From Calocera cornea HHB12733 (Eukaryota; Basidiomycota; Dacrymycetes; Dacrymycetales; Dacrymycetaceae), in contig KV424023.1 of NCBI GenBank assembly GCA_001632435.1, positions 47,630 through 111,629 on the forward strand: DNA of 64,000 bases, read 5' to 3'. Made by a program: the position numbers and the translations under genes. Under the pieces are notes generated by a model. It was given only the letters and a program-made list of their open reading frames with translations, ran no database searches and was not told the DNA's origin. Position 1 is the stretch's first letter. Every line of letters starts with the position of its first letter. Positions 30,175 to 41,626 of this stretch are shown piece after piece.

Positions 30175-31913
30175 TCACGCCCCCCGACCACCCCCCTCAG
30201 GTATCATATCATACCTCGGGGGGACCTCCTGCACGCCCTCCCCGCCCTCCTCCTCCAGGTCCTGCGCCCTCACAGGGCCCCCGTCCGTATGCTGCAGCAC
30301 GCTCCCGCCCGACTGGCTCCTCTCCACCCCAGCCCCAGTCGGCCCTTCTTCCCTCGTCCGGAAGCGCGCAAACGCCTCCCTCGCCTTAGCCTGCGCCGCT
30401 GCGCTCGGGTGCCTCTGCACCCCCGCCGCTCCCGCACCCGCTCCAGAGGGCTGCACCGTGCTCGGCGAGCGATGCCCCGGTATGAACGAGCCATTGGCGC
30501 TCGGCGAGCGGTACAAGAACATCGCGCTGGGCGGGAAATGGCCCTCCCCCTCGGCCGAGTCGGGCGAGAGCGGCTCTGCGTCCGCTTCCCCTCCCGCGGA
30601 AGAGCGGTCGTATATGCTGCTAGCGCGGCGAGTGCGGTAGATGCTGTTTGTGCTGGGGGTGCGGGCGAAGCTGGCTCCGGCGGCGGCGCCGGCGAGGAAG
30701 GGAAAGGAGCCGGAGCCGGAGCCGGAGGGGGGAGGCGTGAAGGGCGTGACGTTGTATGGGCTCACGAGGGCCGAGGACGGGGGTAGGGCGCGCATGTCCG
30801 GTGATGGCGGCAGCGGTCTTCCACGCGGATCATACGCAGGGTGTGATCCAGAGCTGCTCGACGAGCGCTGTGCGAGCCAGGGCGCCGCCGCCGCCCCCAC
30901 GCCGTCACTAACAGGCTCGGATTCCAGCAAGCTATCGGACAGCCCGCGCTGCTCGTGCGCGTAGGGGTCGAACGAGCTGTCCCAGTCCAGGTCGAGCTGG
31001 GTATTCCTTGGCCGGGCCGGCCGGCGCCGGCGGAGACAGAAGATGCAGAGGCCCAGGAGGAGGAGGAGGAGGAGGAGTCCGCCTAGGACGCCGCCGACTA
31101 TTCCGCCGACTTTTGCGGCGGACTGGGTGGTGGGGGAGGAGGAGGAGGAGTGGGCGTCGAATGGCTGGGTGGCGGTTGGTGAGGCGGAGAGGGAGGCGAG
31201 GGACCCGGCGGAGGCGAGAGAGGCGGCGGAGAGGGAAGAGATGGACGCGGCTGAGGCGACTGCGGCAGCAGAGGAAGTGGAGAAGGCCGATTGACTTGAC
31301 CGCACGGCAGCGGAGGAAGCAGAGTTGGCAGCCGCCAGAGAAGTCGAGGCCGCCGAAGCAGTACTCGACACCGACTGCGCCGAGACGGACGACACGGACG
31401 CCGCGCCTGCGACGCTCGCGCTGCTGGTGGAAAGCACCGAGAGCGTCCTGCTCGCCGCGGCGGGGTCGGCGGTGATATCGTTCAGGATCGTGAGGGCTCC
31501 GTCGTACGTCTCGCATATCGCGTCTGCGACGGACACGGCAATGCCGCGGTTTAGAGCGGAGCAGTTCTCCTGCAGGCAGGAGAGGGCGGTGGTTTGGAAG
31601 GTCGATCTACGGGACCGCCGAGGCGTCAGTACCGTCCTGATGCAGTGAGGGAGAGATATGCGTACGACGGGCAAACACACCCCACGTCCGTGTAGGACGA
31701 GCACCCCGCCGCGGCCGCCGCGCTGCTCAGGCAGTTGATAACGCACGAGGGCAGGCCTGAGAGCTGCCTCAGCCTCGGCCTTGCTCTCTCACCCGCACTG
31801 CGGCCAGGAGGAGTGAGCGGGAGACGGTGCTCACTGCTCGTCGGGACCGGGAGGGAGATCGCCCTGCCAGTCGGGAGGCTACCGACAGCTAGGAAGATCC
31901 AAAGGGCGAGCAT
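30175..31913 (-). CDS. CFEM-domain membrane protein
   Basis: Two exons, 31913-31666 and 31606-30175, give 559 residues. A signal peptide (MLALWIFLAVGSLPTGRA) precedes a CFEM domain with eight cysteines at 57, 61, 71, 79, 81, 93, 98 and 114: LPSCVINCLSSA, then SSYTDVGCVC and LSCLQENCSALNRGIAV with AIC. Asp76, three residues before Cys79, sits where heme-binding CFEM proteins carry their axial Asp. The intron interrupts the domain after Cys81. A Ser/Ala stalk of about 110 residues, one transmembrane helix (GGIVGGVLGGLLLLLLLLGL) and a basic LRRRRPARPR stop-transfer follow. The cytoplasmic tail of about 300 residues is Ser/Pro-rich. CFEM proteins act in heme or iron capture or as wall-associated receptors; the anchored form with a long tail favours a receptor, which is inference. 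Another ATG in frame lies at 32009. Confidence 0.85.
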
Positions 31914-32345
31914 CGGGCGGCCTCTGCGTCTGGGATGGAGATGGGGATGTGGGAGAGAAGCAAGGCGACTCTTCACCGTGCTCCATCCACGGAGCAGGGT
32001 GATAATCATGGCTCATGATGCGGCTGCGGAGTCACAGCCTCCCACGTCGGAGGAGGGCCTGGTGCATCGCATATGCTACATGATTGGAGGCATGAGACGA
32101 ATAGAGTAGCAGGAGCGCTTAGGATGAGGAGTGCGGAGGAGCCGATGTCACTCATGCGTTGCCGAACGGAGTGGAGCGCAGCGACGCGCCCTTTCCCGGT
32201 CGGCCCAGTCACATCGGTCACGTGCTCCCTTAGCACACTGCACTGGATATCACTGCGGATCCCATTCATTTCCCTGCTGCGGCGCATAGTTAAACAATTA
32301 TTCGACATTGTCATTGTCCTCCCCATTGAATCGGATCAGAGGCGG
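31914..32345. promoter_or_regulatory. Upstream region of the CFEM gene, 3' side of MET17
   Basis: About 430 bases between two minus-strand genes. No gene is seen. The in-frame extension of the CFEM frame up to 32009 lies here. Confidence 0.45.
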
Positions 32346-34087
<1,742 letters not shown>

Positions 34088-35233
34088 GTTGGATCTAGAT
34101 AGGCAGCTTGCAAGAGGACCCGGGTTGTACACTGTCGGTGTGTAGTTTCGCCATTCCTCGCCGTGCTCATATATTGCCCGGCCAGCCTCGTGAAACGACA
34201 GGGTACAGGCGCACTGCGTCGTAAAATGCGGGGTCGATGGCGCGATTTGTCTTGCGCAAACACCGCGAGTTCGCGTGCTCCAGCGCCCTCTGCTCCCGCT
34301 CCGCCAACCTTGGCGGGTTAACAGCGGTGCGCGGTCTCATGTATAGTTCCTCTTAGTCGGTCAACCGAGGAATAATATACACAACATCGTTGAACATCGT
34401 TGGGAAGTGGCCGGGAGTCGGGGTGTCCATACTTTGCTCAGGGTTGTCCGGTCCATGCTCGCCTTCGCTAGCGGAAGCATTGTACGTAAAGGGCGAGGTC
34501 TGCGATGAGACTAGCCGCCAACCCCGCTTTTTCCTGTGTCGCGCGGTGCACGCCCGCTTTTCCGTCTTGACTTGGTCCCACCACTCTCTACTACGTCTGT
34601 CCTCTGTAAAGCTTGGCTCGTGCGCTGCTGTCGAACCTGGAATTTCCGGTTCGATCAGGTGCCAGGAACCATGCGGCTACTAGTGAAGCGACTTAGCCCA
34701 GCACACTGGATATGCGGGAATGCGGCACCGCGCATATCTGTGGGGACTTCTCCTTGCGTACACATTCGAAGAGCATCGCACCAACGCATGTTTCTTGGAA
34801 CGGACTTTGCTCGAAAGCCCATCGTGGGTTGGCCTTGTTTGGGAGTTAGCCCGATTGCCTCCGCTGCGACTCTAAGATCGCCTCGTGGTTCTGGCCATTA
34901 TGAAGACCTTTGCAGCCGCGCCTTTGTGTCCTCTCTCGTCCACCATCCCGGTGTACCGATCCTCTCGAAGCCGTGATCCTGGCTGATTGATACGACCCCG
35001 CAGCCATCGAATTTCCTGCCCAATACGCAATCGGGCCTACACTGCAGGTTGTTGTATTATTTTCAGTGGATGGAAGCGGCGCCTAATATACGTACGGACC
35101 TAGGGACCGACACACGTACAGCTTGGTTATCACCACTGCCAGCTCAAGTCCGCCCAACTCCGCCCGCGGTGACTCGAAGGCTGCACGGACCTCCGACTAT
35201 CCCCGCTTTATCTGCATCCCCGGATCGATAAAT
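34088..35233. other. Intergenic, no gene seen
   Basis: About 1.1 kb between the divergent MET17 and the 247-residue protein gene. It is less GC-rich than its neighbours. Frames such as the one over 34390-34683 start with ATG but show no composition, motif or splice support. Confidence 0.5.
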
Positions 35234-35977
35234 ATGGCCCCGGTCAACTCCAATCAAAATGGCTCTCGTTCCTCCTCCGGCGTTCACTCGCGGCAACCCT
35301 CCAGTATCATGTCCACCGCGTCCAGCACCAGACCCGCGCATGTTCGCCCTGCCACCGCCATGGGCGGCCCAACGTACTCCTCACGGCAGCCATCCAGTCA
35401 GACTCCCGTTCCCGCAATGCCTCCCGTTGCACGGCCTTCTGCTTCGCGGTCGCAATCATCGCAGCTCTCGCCCCTTGCTCCCATGTACGTCCCTCAAGCC
35501 CCACCCCAAGGTCCTGGTAGCACTCCGTCCACACCAACAACCGCGACCATGCAAGGCCAGCTGCAGGCTGCTCCACCCGCCGGTCCTCCTCCCACCAGCT
35601 GCTGTGCAATCGGTTACGAGATCAGCAATCTGTCGATCCTCACATACATGCAGTTACACAATGAAGGGTCGATTGGCACGGGGAGTCCAGCGACTCTGTA
35701 CGAGCGCTTCCTTCAGAGGGTGACCTCAGTCCTCAACATGCCGCTCATGATTGTCCTCCCCCAACACGGAAACCCACTGTTGTGCGTCATGGTATTCTGC
35801 GATCAGCCGACGGACCTCTATGACCTCATGCACTTCCCCGTATCTCCCGAATTCGCCAAGATTAGGCAAACCCATCAGATTCCAGTCCAAGGCCATCTTA
35901 GGAAGATGTACCATCCCAAGGCGAGGATCCTCGGCCCGGACGTCATGGATGGAACCGGCCAAATGCTCTGGAAATGA
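35234..35977 (+). CDS. Hypothetical protein, 247 residues
   Basis: Single exon from ATG to TGA. Residues 1 to about 120 are Ser/Pro/Gln-rich and disordered. Residues about 123-247 look folded: CCAIGYEISNLSILTYMQLH, SPATLYERFLQRVTSVLNMP, LMIVLPQHGNPLLCVMVFCD, DLYDLMHFPVSPEFAKIRQT and HLRKMYHPKARILGPDV. The run of hydrophobic strands with little charge suggests an alpha/beta domain. I recognise no family and see no catalytic motif. The frame is open for 37 codons upstream of the chosen ATG, which has a good context (AATATGG). Confidence 0.6.
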   Translation: MAPVNSNQNGSRSSSGVHSRQPSSIMSTASSTRPAHVRPATAMGGPTYSSRQPSSQTPVPAMPPVARPSASRSQSSQLSPLAPMYVPQAPPQGPGSTPSTPTTATMQGQLQAAPPAGPPPTSCCAIGYEISNLSILTYMQLHNEGSIGTGSPATLYERFLQRVTSVLNMPLMIVLPQHGNPLLCVMVFCDQPTDLYDLMHFPVSPEFAKIRQTHQIPVQGHLRKMYHPKARILGPDVMDGTGQMLWK

Positions 35978-36415
35978 GCCGAACTGCACACCGCAGGCAC
36001 CGTGCCTAATGTCTCACAAATGTGAGCGGTGCCCGGGGGAACGTCTCGTTATCTCTTGCTGAGGGAGGTATTGGGGATGATTGGTTACGACGTTTTGCTA
36101 TTTGATTTTCTTATTCACGACCCCACTGCTCTGTAATTACAAAACCCAGCCGAATTGTATGATATCCCCCGTAATCTTCCCCTCGATACCCGCAGACCAT
36201 TGAGGTCCGGTCAGAAGACCGAGATCGACTCACACCTGCCCTTAAAACATGCGTACAAGGCGTGGTATGAGGTAGGCATTACCCCTCCCTGCTTCCTTTT
36301 GGTAGCAGTCGCCACGTGAGGACGCGTGATCTGGAAGTTGACGCGTCTCGGACCGTAATTTGCGACGCGTCGCAAATAGACCTGCAACCCTTCCTCACTC
36401 TCGTTCGTCCTTGCC
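35978..36415. other. Intergenic before the zinc-module cluster
   Basis: About 440 bases. A GACGCGTCGCAAAT-like word near 36362-36376 overlaps in form with ACGCGTCG words in the second half of the cluster (near 38057 and 38132). No gene is seen. Confidence 0.45.
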
Positions 36416-37826
36416 ATGGCCATTCCGGTCGTGGATCTCACAGACCTCCCTTCATCCCCGGAGAAGCCGCCGCGTAAGAGGCAGAAGGTTTCTGGACCTG
36501 TCAAGAGGGCAGCTATCAAGAATGGCCCGAAGCCAAGAAAGCCAGCAGTCAAAGAGGTCAAAGTGCTTGGCGCGGTGCCATCCACCTCCGTCGTGCACAA
36601 CAAGCCTCAGAGTCCGTCTCTGTGCCCAGCTGTGCTCGTAAATCGGACGTTCCTCGAGCATCAACTTAAGCAGTCGGTACTCAGCCCTTCCTTAACTGAA
36701 CTGCAAGGGGTGTCCACCTCAACAGCAGCCGCATCTGCGGTATGCTACCATTCACCTGGTCTTCATGCTGTCTGTAGTTGATGAGGTCATCTTAGCCGAC
36801 ACTTGTGGATACAACCGTTGATGAGTTCGCGGAGGAAGGCAGCTTATGCAAGAACTGTAACCAATTCTTTGACAATACAACGGAACACGTCGAAGGAGAG
36901 TGCAAGTATCACAGTGGTTTGTCCAAGTCGGATGGGCTGGACCATCACTGACAGCCACCGTAACAGGTACAACGAAGGTCGACATCGACCAGCTCCCGGA
37001 CTACGACGAGCGCTGTCAAGAGATACCGGATTCTGAAGAAGACAAGCGCGATCATCCAGAATGGTTTGTCTGGGATTGCTGTAAGGCGCCGTTACTGGAT
37101 CCAGGTTGCGAGGAGCGCAAGCATGTAGCTCTCAATACTGCTATTCCCGACCCTGAACCGACCCTTCCTCCCCGCCTTGGATCGATTCCTATCTTGGAAA
37201 TATCCGATTCTATCAAGACGGCAAAAGAGGCTATCGAACCCATTGGCATAATCACACATGTCAGAGTCCGGCCCACTGCTCCACCTGTCGAAGCCATGTC
37301 GAATGCAAAGGAGACACTGCAAGAAGCGATCCGCTTCATGACCGACGAGCGGCTTCGCCATGTACTCAAGACACTTGCAGCAGAAAACCCAGCCTTCGAG
37401 ACAGCTCTGATGAACCATCTCCTTGCCCCATCCCAGCAACAGACCACGGCTGCCGAGGGAAGTAATCAAGTGCAAGCGGTATTTCACTGGGAGGTCTGCG
37501 ACAACTGTCACGAGGAGTACAATGCTGCAGAGAAACGCGTCCATGGAGAATGTGTATATCACCCAGGTAGATCTCATACATGTCCTCTGTCAAAATATCT
37601 TATGACCGAATGTACAGCCGATATGTATCCCGACGTGAACCACGAAATCTTCCTCGATCACCACGAACCGTCCAATGGGCCGATGGATACGCCCGAAGCG
37701 CGGAAGGACTTCCCAGATGCTTTCTTATATGAGGACTGTTGTGGGCGGGATGGGACTTCTGAAGGCTGCGAGACGGGTGTTCACACCCCGGCGCCGCACG
37801 AGCGAAAGCATTGGTGGGAATCATGA
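36416..37826 (+). CDS. Protein with two CHORD-like zinc modules
   Basis: Four exons, 36416-36739, 36796-36916, 36967-37566 and 37618-37826, encode 417 residues. The basic N-terminus (EKPPRKRQKV) looks like a nuclear signal. Module 1 reads LCKNCNQFFDNTTEHVEGEC, KYHSG, then WFVWDCCKAPLLDPGCEERK and His. Module 2 reads WEVCDNCHEEYNAAEKRVHG, ECVYHPA, then FPDAFLYEDCCGRDGTSEGC and a final His after ETGV. The order C-x2-C, C-x-Y-H-x-(G/A), CC, GC-x3/4-H resembles the CHORD zinc-binding domain, but the part between the halves is longer. Between the modules is a helical stretch, ETLQEAIRFMTDERLRHVLK, which recurs in the gene at 38706. Both modules are split by a phase-1 intron at the same codon, just after YH-x. 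Cellular role unknown; CHORD proteins serve as chaperone partners in other eukaryotes. Confidence 0.75.
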
Positions 37827-38092
37827 GGCATGCTTATACCGATCGTGTCTTCAGTCGACATTTTGTCGTATTGTGCCCCCACATAGCTGTATTGCCCCCA
37901 GCCTAGATTCTGCATATCGACAGCAACAACTTCGTGTCGATCGGTCGTCCGACTGAAAGGACAGTATCACAGAGCCGTCTTCGGCTTGGTAGTCAAATTT
38001 CTATTGGTCACAGCCTGCGTGTCTAGATCTATCCCACGTGGCCGATCGTGTCATGGACGCGTCGAAGAGACAGCCACACGACGCGACGCGCT

Positions 38093-38430
38093 ACTGAAGC
38101 AGAGGTTTGCAGGAATTGCAAAGAGGAATACGACGCGTCGCACAAGCGTGTTGATGGCGAATGCGTGTACCATCCTGGTACGCCTCATCGTTCACTTCCG
38201 CCACAATTCTCAACGACAAACTAGAGCGCATGGAGCCGGACCCGAACCATGACGTCTTTTTGCGGATCATTACGAGAAGGATGGACCGATGGATACGCCG
38301 GATCTGAAGGAAGAGTTCCCCGAGGCGTTCTTGTATGCGTGCTGTGAGGAGGACGGAACTGCCGAAGGATGCGAGATGGGCGTGCATTCGCCTATGCCGC
38401 ACAAGAGGAGGAAGAAGTCGGAGGATTGAG
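38093..38430 (+). pseudogene. Broken CHORD-like module copy
   Basis: A third copy of the module, without a start. It begins TEAEVCRNCKEEYDASHKRV and DGECVYHPG, has the same phase-1 intron position (donor after 38179, acceptor CTAG at about 38224), and continues PDPNHDVF. A five-T run at 38257-38261 then throws the frame; dropping one T gives the expected module end DGPMDTPDLKEEFPEAFLYA, CCEEDGTAEGCEMG and a final basic tail. The nearest relative is module 2 of the gene just upstream. It is probably a decayed duplicate, although a miscounted T in the assembly would restore part of a gene. Confidence 0.65.
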
Positions 38431-38705
38431 CGAGAGCAAGAGCACCGTCCCCGCTGGATTATGGGCCAATGTATTGCTATGGCAGTACGTAGTACCAACT
38501 ACGAAAGGTCAAAAGCTGGGTGATGTTGTACCCGTTGGTGCCCAGCAATTATATGGAGGGGCTGCTGGTAAGGTCAATGCGTTTCAATGAGTTCCATGCG
38601 ATTTTAGACTTGCCGTAGTAAGTACTGTTCCACGTGTCGACTTCTAGTTACCCGGACGCGACCTCTGTGCGCGACGCGTTCGCGTCTCGCAATCTCCACA
38701 CCAAA

Positions 38706-39277
38706 ATGCCTGCGACGACTCGCAAAGTCGAAACACCCGCTGCAGCCGCCGTGCCCTTTACGAAGGAGTCGAAAGATCAGCTTCAGCAAGCTATCAAGAC
38801 TGTGTCCGAAGAACGGCTGCGGAATGTTGTCGCCGAGCTCGTACGCAAGGAGCCCGGGGCGGAGAAGGAACTTATGAAGGCACTTGTCGTGTCGAGGAGG
38901 AAGAGGAAAAGGGGAGACGAGGCCTTGGAGCTGCTTAGTCGTTGGGAGACTTGCGCGAACTGTAAGGTGGAGTTTGACGTCGGAGAGGAACGAGTGGAGA
39001 AGGAGTGCCGGTATCATGACGGTGCGCATGCCGCGATCTTATGGGCAGAACGAAGTCCCGTCCGTACAATTACTGATATCTTCCTGAAGGTGATCTGGAA
39101 CCCGACTACGACGCCTTCCCAGACGAAGACAATTCGATAGACAACGACTTCTACCGCGAGGAGTATCCGGAGAGCTTTAACTGGAACTGCTGCGGGAAGG
39201 ACGGTACGAAAGAAGGATGTGTGGAGACTAGGCATGAAGCAGGAGGGAGGCAAGTAGAGAAGAAGCGGAAGATCTGA
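38706..39277 (+). CDS. Protein with one CHORD-like zinc module
   Basis: Two exons, 38706-39021 and 39090-39277, give 167 residues. The N-terminal helical part KDQLQQAIKTVSEERLRNVV parallels the linker of the two-module gene upstream (ETLQEAIRFMTDERLRHVLK), followed by a basic SRRKRKRG patch. The module is WETCANCKVEFDVGEERVEK, ECRYHDG, then YPESFNWNCCGKDGTKEGCV and a final His (ETRH). The tail ends in KKRKI, a likely nuclear signal. The intron again splits the Gly codon after YHD in phase 1. One helix-plus-module unit equals half of the upstream gene, so this looks like a duplicated unit that kept an open frame. Role unknown. Confidence 0.7.
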
Positions 39278-39852
39278 GGGATCGAAATGCTGGGTAACTG
39301 TTTTCTCATGCAAGATTCGAATTTCGTTTGTTTCGCGTTGACGGTGTTGCCCCTTAGTAAGTTGGTTTGTCGATGCAGTGGGCTTGGCGGGCATGCCATG
39401 GTGTACAGGGGAGATATTCTCTCATACGCTGGCATTTCATCCGTATGATTTTCCAGCCTGCTGCAATGAGTAGACGAAGAGGAGCGAGTACGGCCATCTA
39501 TGGTGCAATACTGGATGGGGTAACCGGCCGGATCGAAGTCACGTTGTGTTCGAGTGGCATCACGTTCTGCAATGGCACCACACATGAGCGGAAGTTTTCG
39601 CGTCGAAGGGCCGATCGCGGGTGTCCGCGGAGGAGCGAGGGTGCTCGGGGGCAGGAAGGATGCGGAGCCTTATCGGGTAACCCGCAGGTCGCATAGGGCG
39701 TGCTTCCTGGTGCATTTGCCCCAACGCTCATCTGCTGGGCACCCCGCGCTCTTGTTTCTTTAGCCTCTCCGCTCTCTGCCTCGTCCTCCTCCTCGTCCTT
39801 CCCGCCCAGCTCATCCCTGTCTCCTGTCTGATAACCACAGAGGGACCCAGCA
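39278..39852. other. Intergenic before ERG25
   Basis: About 575 bases with the ERG25 promoter at the right end. Short frames only; a CT-rich tract at about 39766-39830 lies just before the start, as is common in fungal promoters. Confidence 0.5.
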
Positions 39853-40966
39853 ATGAACGCAACCCTCGCTGCCCCGCTCTCGCAGCTCTCGGAGACGGCA
39901 CACTACTACCTCACCCAGGTCGACTTGGGCAGCCTGAACTGGGCCGAGAGGGCATGGATGAACTGGTACATGTGGTGGGACAACCCCGTCCTGGCCACTG
40001 GGATCATGAGCTTCATCATGCATGAGGTGCGTAGCGTGCAGTGACCGATCAAGGTGTTGTATCCTAATCATTGGCCAGGTCGTCTACTTTGGTCGCTGCG
40101 TCCCATGGATCATCATCGACGCGCTGCCGTACTTCAGGAGATGGAAGCTGCAACCGGTACGTCCGATACAGCTAACATCGTCGTACCCTTTCTGACATCG
40201 TCCCCAGACTAAGGTCCCAACCGCCAAGGACCAGTGGGAGTGCACCAAGCTCGTCCTCTTCTCGCACTTCACCGTCGAGCTCCCGCAGATCTGGTTCTTC
40301 CACCCCCTCGCCGAGGCCATCGGCATCCAGACGTACCAGCTGCCCTTCCCCGAGTGGACCAAGATGGCGTACCAGATCCTCATCTTCTTCATCTTCGAGG
40401 ACGCGTTCCACTACGTCGCGCACCAGGCGCTGCACTTCGGGCCCCTGTACCGCAACATCCACAAGATCCACCACAAATACTCTGCGCCGTTCGGGCTTGC
40501 GGCCGAGTACGCGCACCCGGCTGAGGTCCTCATCCTCGGCGCGGGTACGATCGGCGGGCCGCTGCTGTACTGCTGGCTCACGCGCGACCTGCACATCCTC
40601 ACCATGTACGCGTGGATCGTGCTCCGGCTGTGGCAGGCGATCGACGCGCACAGCGGGTACGACTTCCCCTGGAGCCTGAACAAGCTCATCCCCTTCTGGT
40701 CCGGCGCGGACCACCACGACTTCCACCACATGGCGTTCACGAACAACTACTCGACGTCCTTCCGCTACCTCGACCACTGGTTCGGCACCGACAAGAAGTA
40801 CCACGCGTACAAGGCCCGCCTACGCGCGGCTGCGGCCAAGGACCGCGAGGCGCTGAACAAGACGCTGCTGGAGGAGACGGAGAAGGAGGGCCAGGAGGCC
40901 GAGCGTCTCGCCGAGCAGTCCGGCTTCATGGGCGCCAAGGTCAAGGTCGCTGCGAAGTCGCAGTAG
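39853..40966 (+). CDS. ERG25: C-4 methylsterol oxidase
   Basis: ER membrane di-iron enzyme that oxidises the C-4 methyl groups of sterol intermediates on the way to ergosterol. Three exons, 39853-40026, 40079-40156 and 40208-40966 (336 residues, family 300-350). The three His boxes are present: HYVAH (about 152-156), HKIHH (169-173) and HHDFHH (253-258). Flanking family motifs are FFHPLAEAIGI, FEDAFHYVAHQALHFGPLYR, HKYSAPFGLAAEYAHPAE and AFTNNYSTSFRYLDHWFGTD followed by KKYHAY. Several hydrophobic helices surround them (for example WIIIDALPYF, MAYQILIFFIFE and LTMYAWIVLRLW). The C-terminus is a charged helix. Nothing is missing. Confidence 0.97.
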
Positions 40967-41626
40967 ACAGGCACGCCATGCTGTAATCGGATTTCATGGT
41001 TGCTCACGAACTCTCTCTCCCCCTTCCTCTTGGTACCTATCTTTCATCCCTTGTCTACTACTATACCAGAGCGAGACCGGGGTCTCCGAGAAGAGGTAGA
41101 CTTATAGGCTAATGACATGACCACTCGCTTGCACTTGGGACTGTGCCAGCAACCCAGTAGAAACCCTCCCCAGTCGTAGTAGAAAACGTGCAAGACAGAC
41201 CCAGCGTGCGAATGCAGTCTTTCCTAGCCGCCTTGCACGACTCGCGCACGAAAGCTGCCGTAACTATGGGATGCGGCAGGAATAGGCTCAGTGTGATGCA
41301 CACCATGGGCCCCTAGCTCGTCTTGCGGTGCAGACGTGACCCTCCGTCCATCCATCGTCCCTCCGTCCAATGTGCTGATCCGTCCGACCACCCAGAAGCG
41401 AACGTTACCCGTCACGCACGATATACACCCCGCACCCCCGTTACCCCCGCACGCTTCGTCGCCCGTTGCACAATTGCAAGCACCCGTGCACCGCACAACG
41501 CTCCCCGTCTGACGCCTGAGAGCTCCCCATTGTCTGGCATACCACACCATCTATACCATTTCCCTCTCATCCACTACCCGGCCTTTCTGGCCCGCCCCAG
41601 CTACTCACCCCTGTCTGGCATCGGCC
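40967..41626. other. Intergenic, ERG25 3' side and upstream of the CH-like gene
   Basis: About 660 bases without a gene. Pyrimidine-rich runs such as CTCTCTCCCCCTTCCTC at 41011-41031 follow ERG25, and a CCATCCATCGTCCCTCCGTCC run is near 41347. Confidence 0.45.

Noticed and set aside
34645..34660. GGTTCGATCAGG resembling a tRNA B box
   Set aside because: No A box, acceptor stem or anticodon arm can be folded around it.
34390..34683. ATG-started frame of 97 codons between MET17 and the 247-residue gene
   Set aside because: No motif, mixed codon use, and overlapping frames of similar length; length alone does not support it.
36416..39277. Idea that the zinc-module genes are PHD, RING or MYND fingers
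   Set aside because: Spacing and the CC and YH-x-G signatures do not match those families; CHORD is the closest layout.
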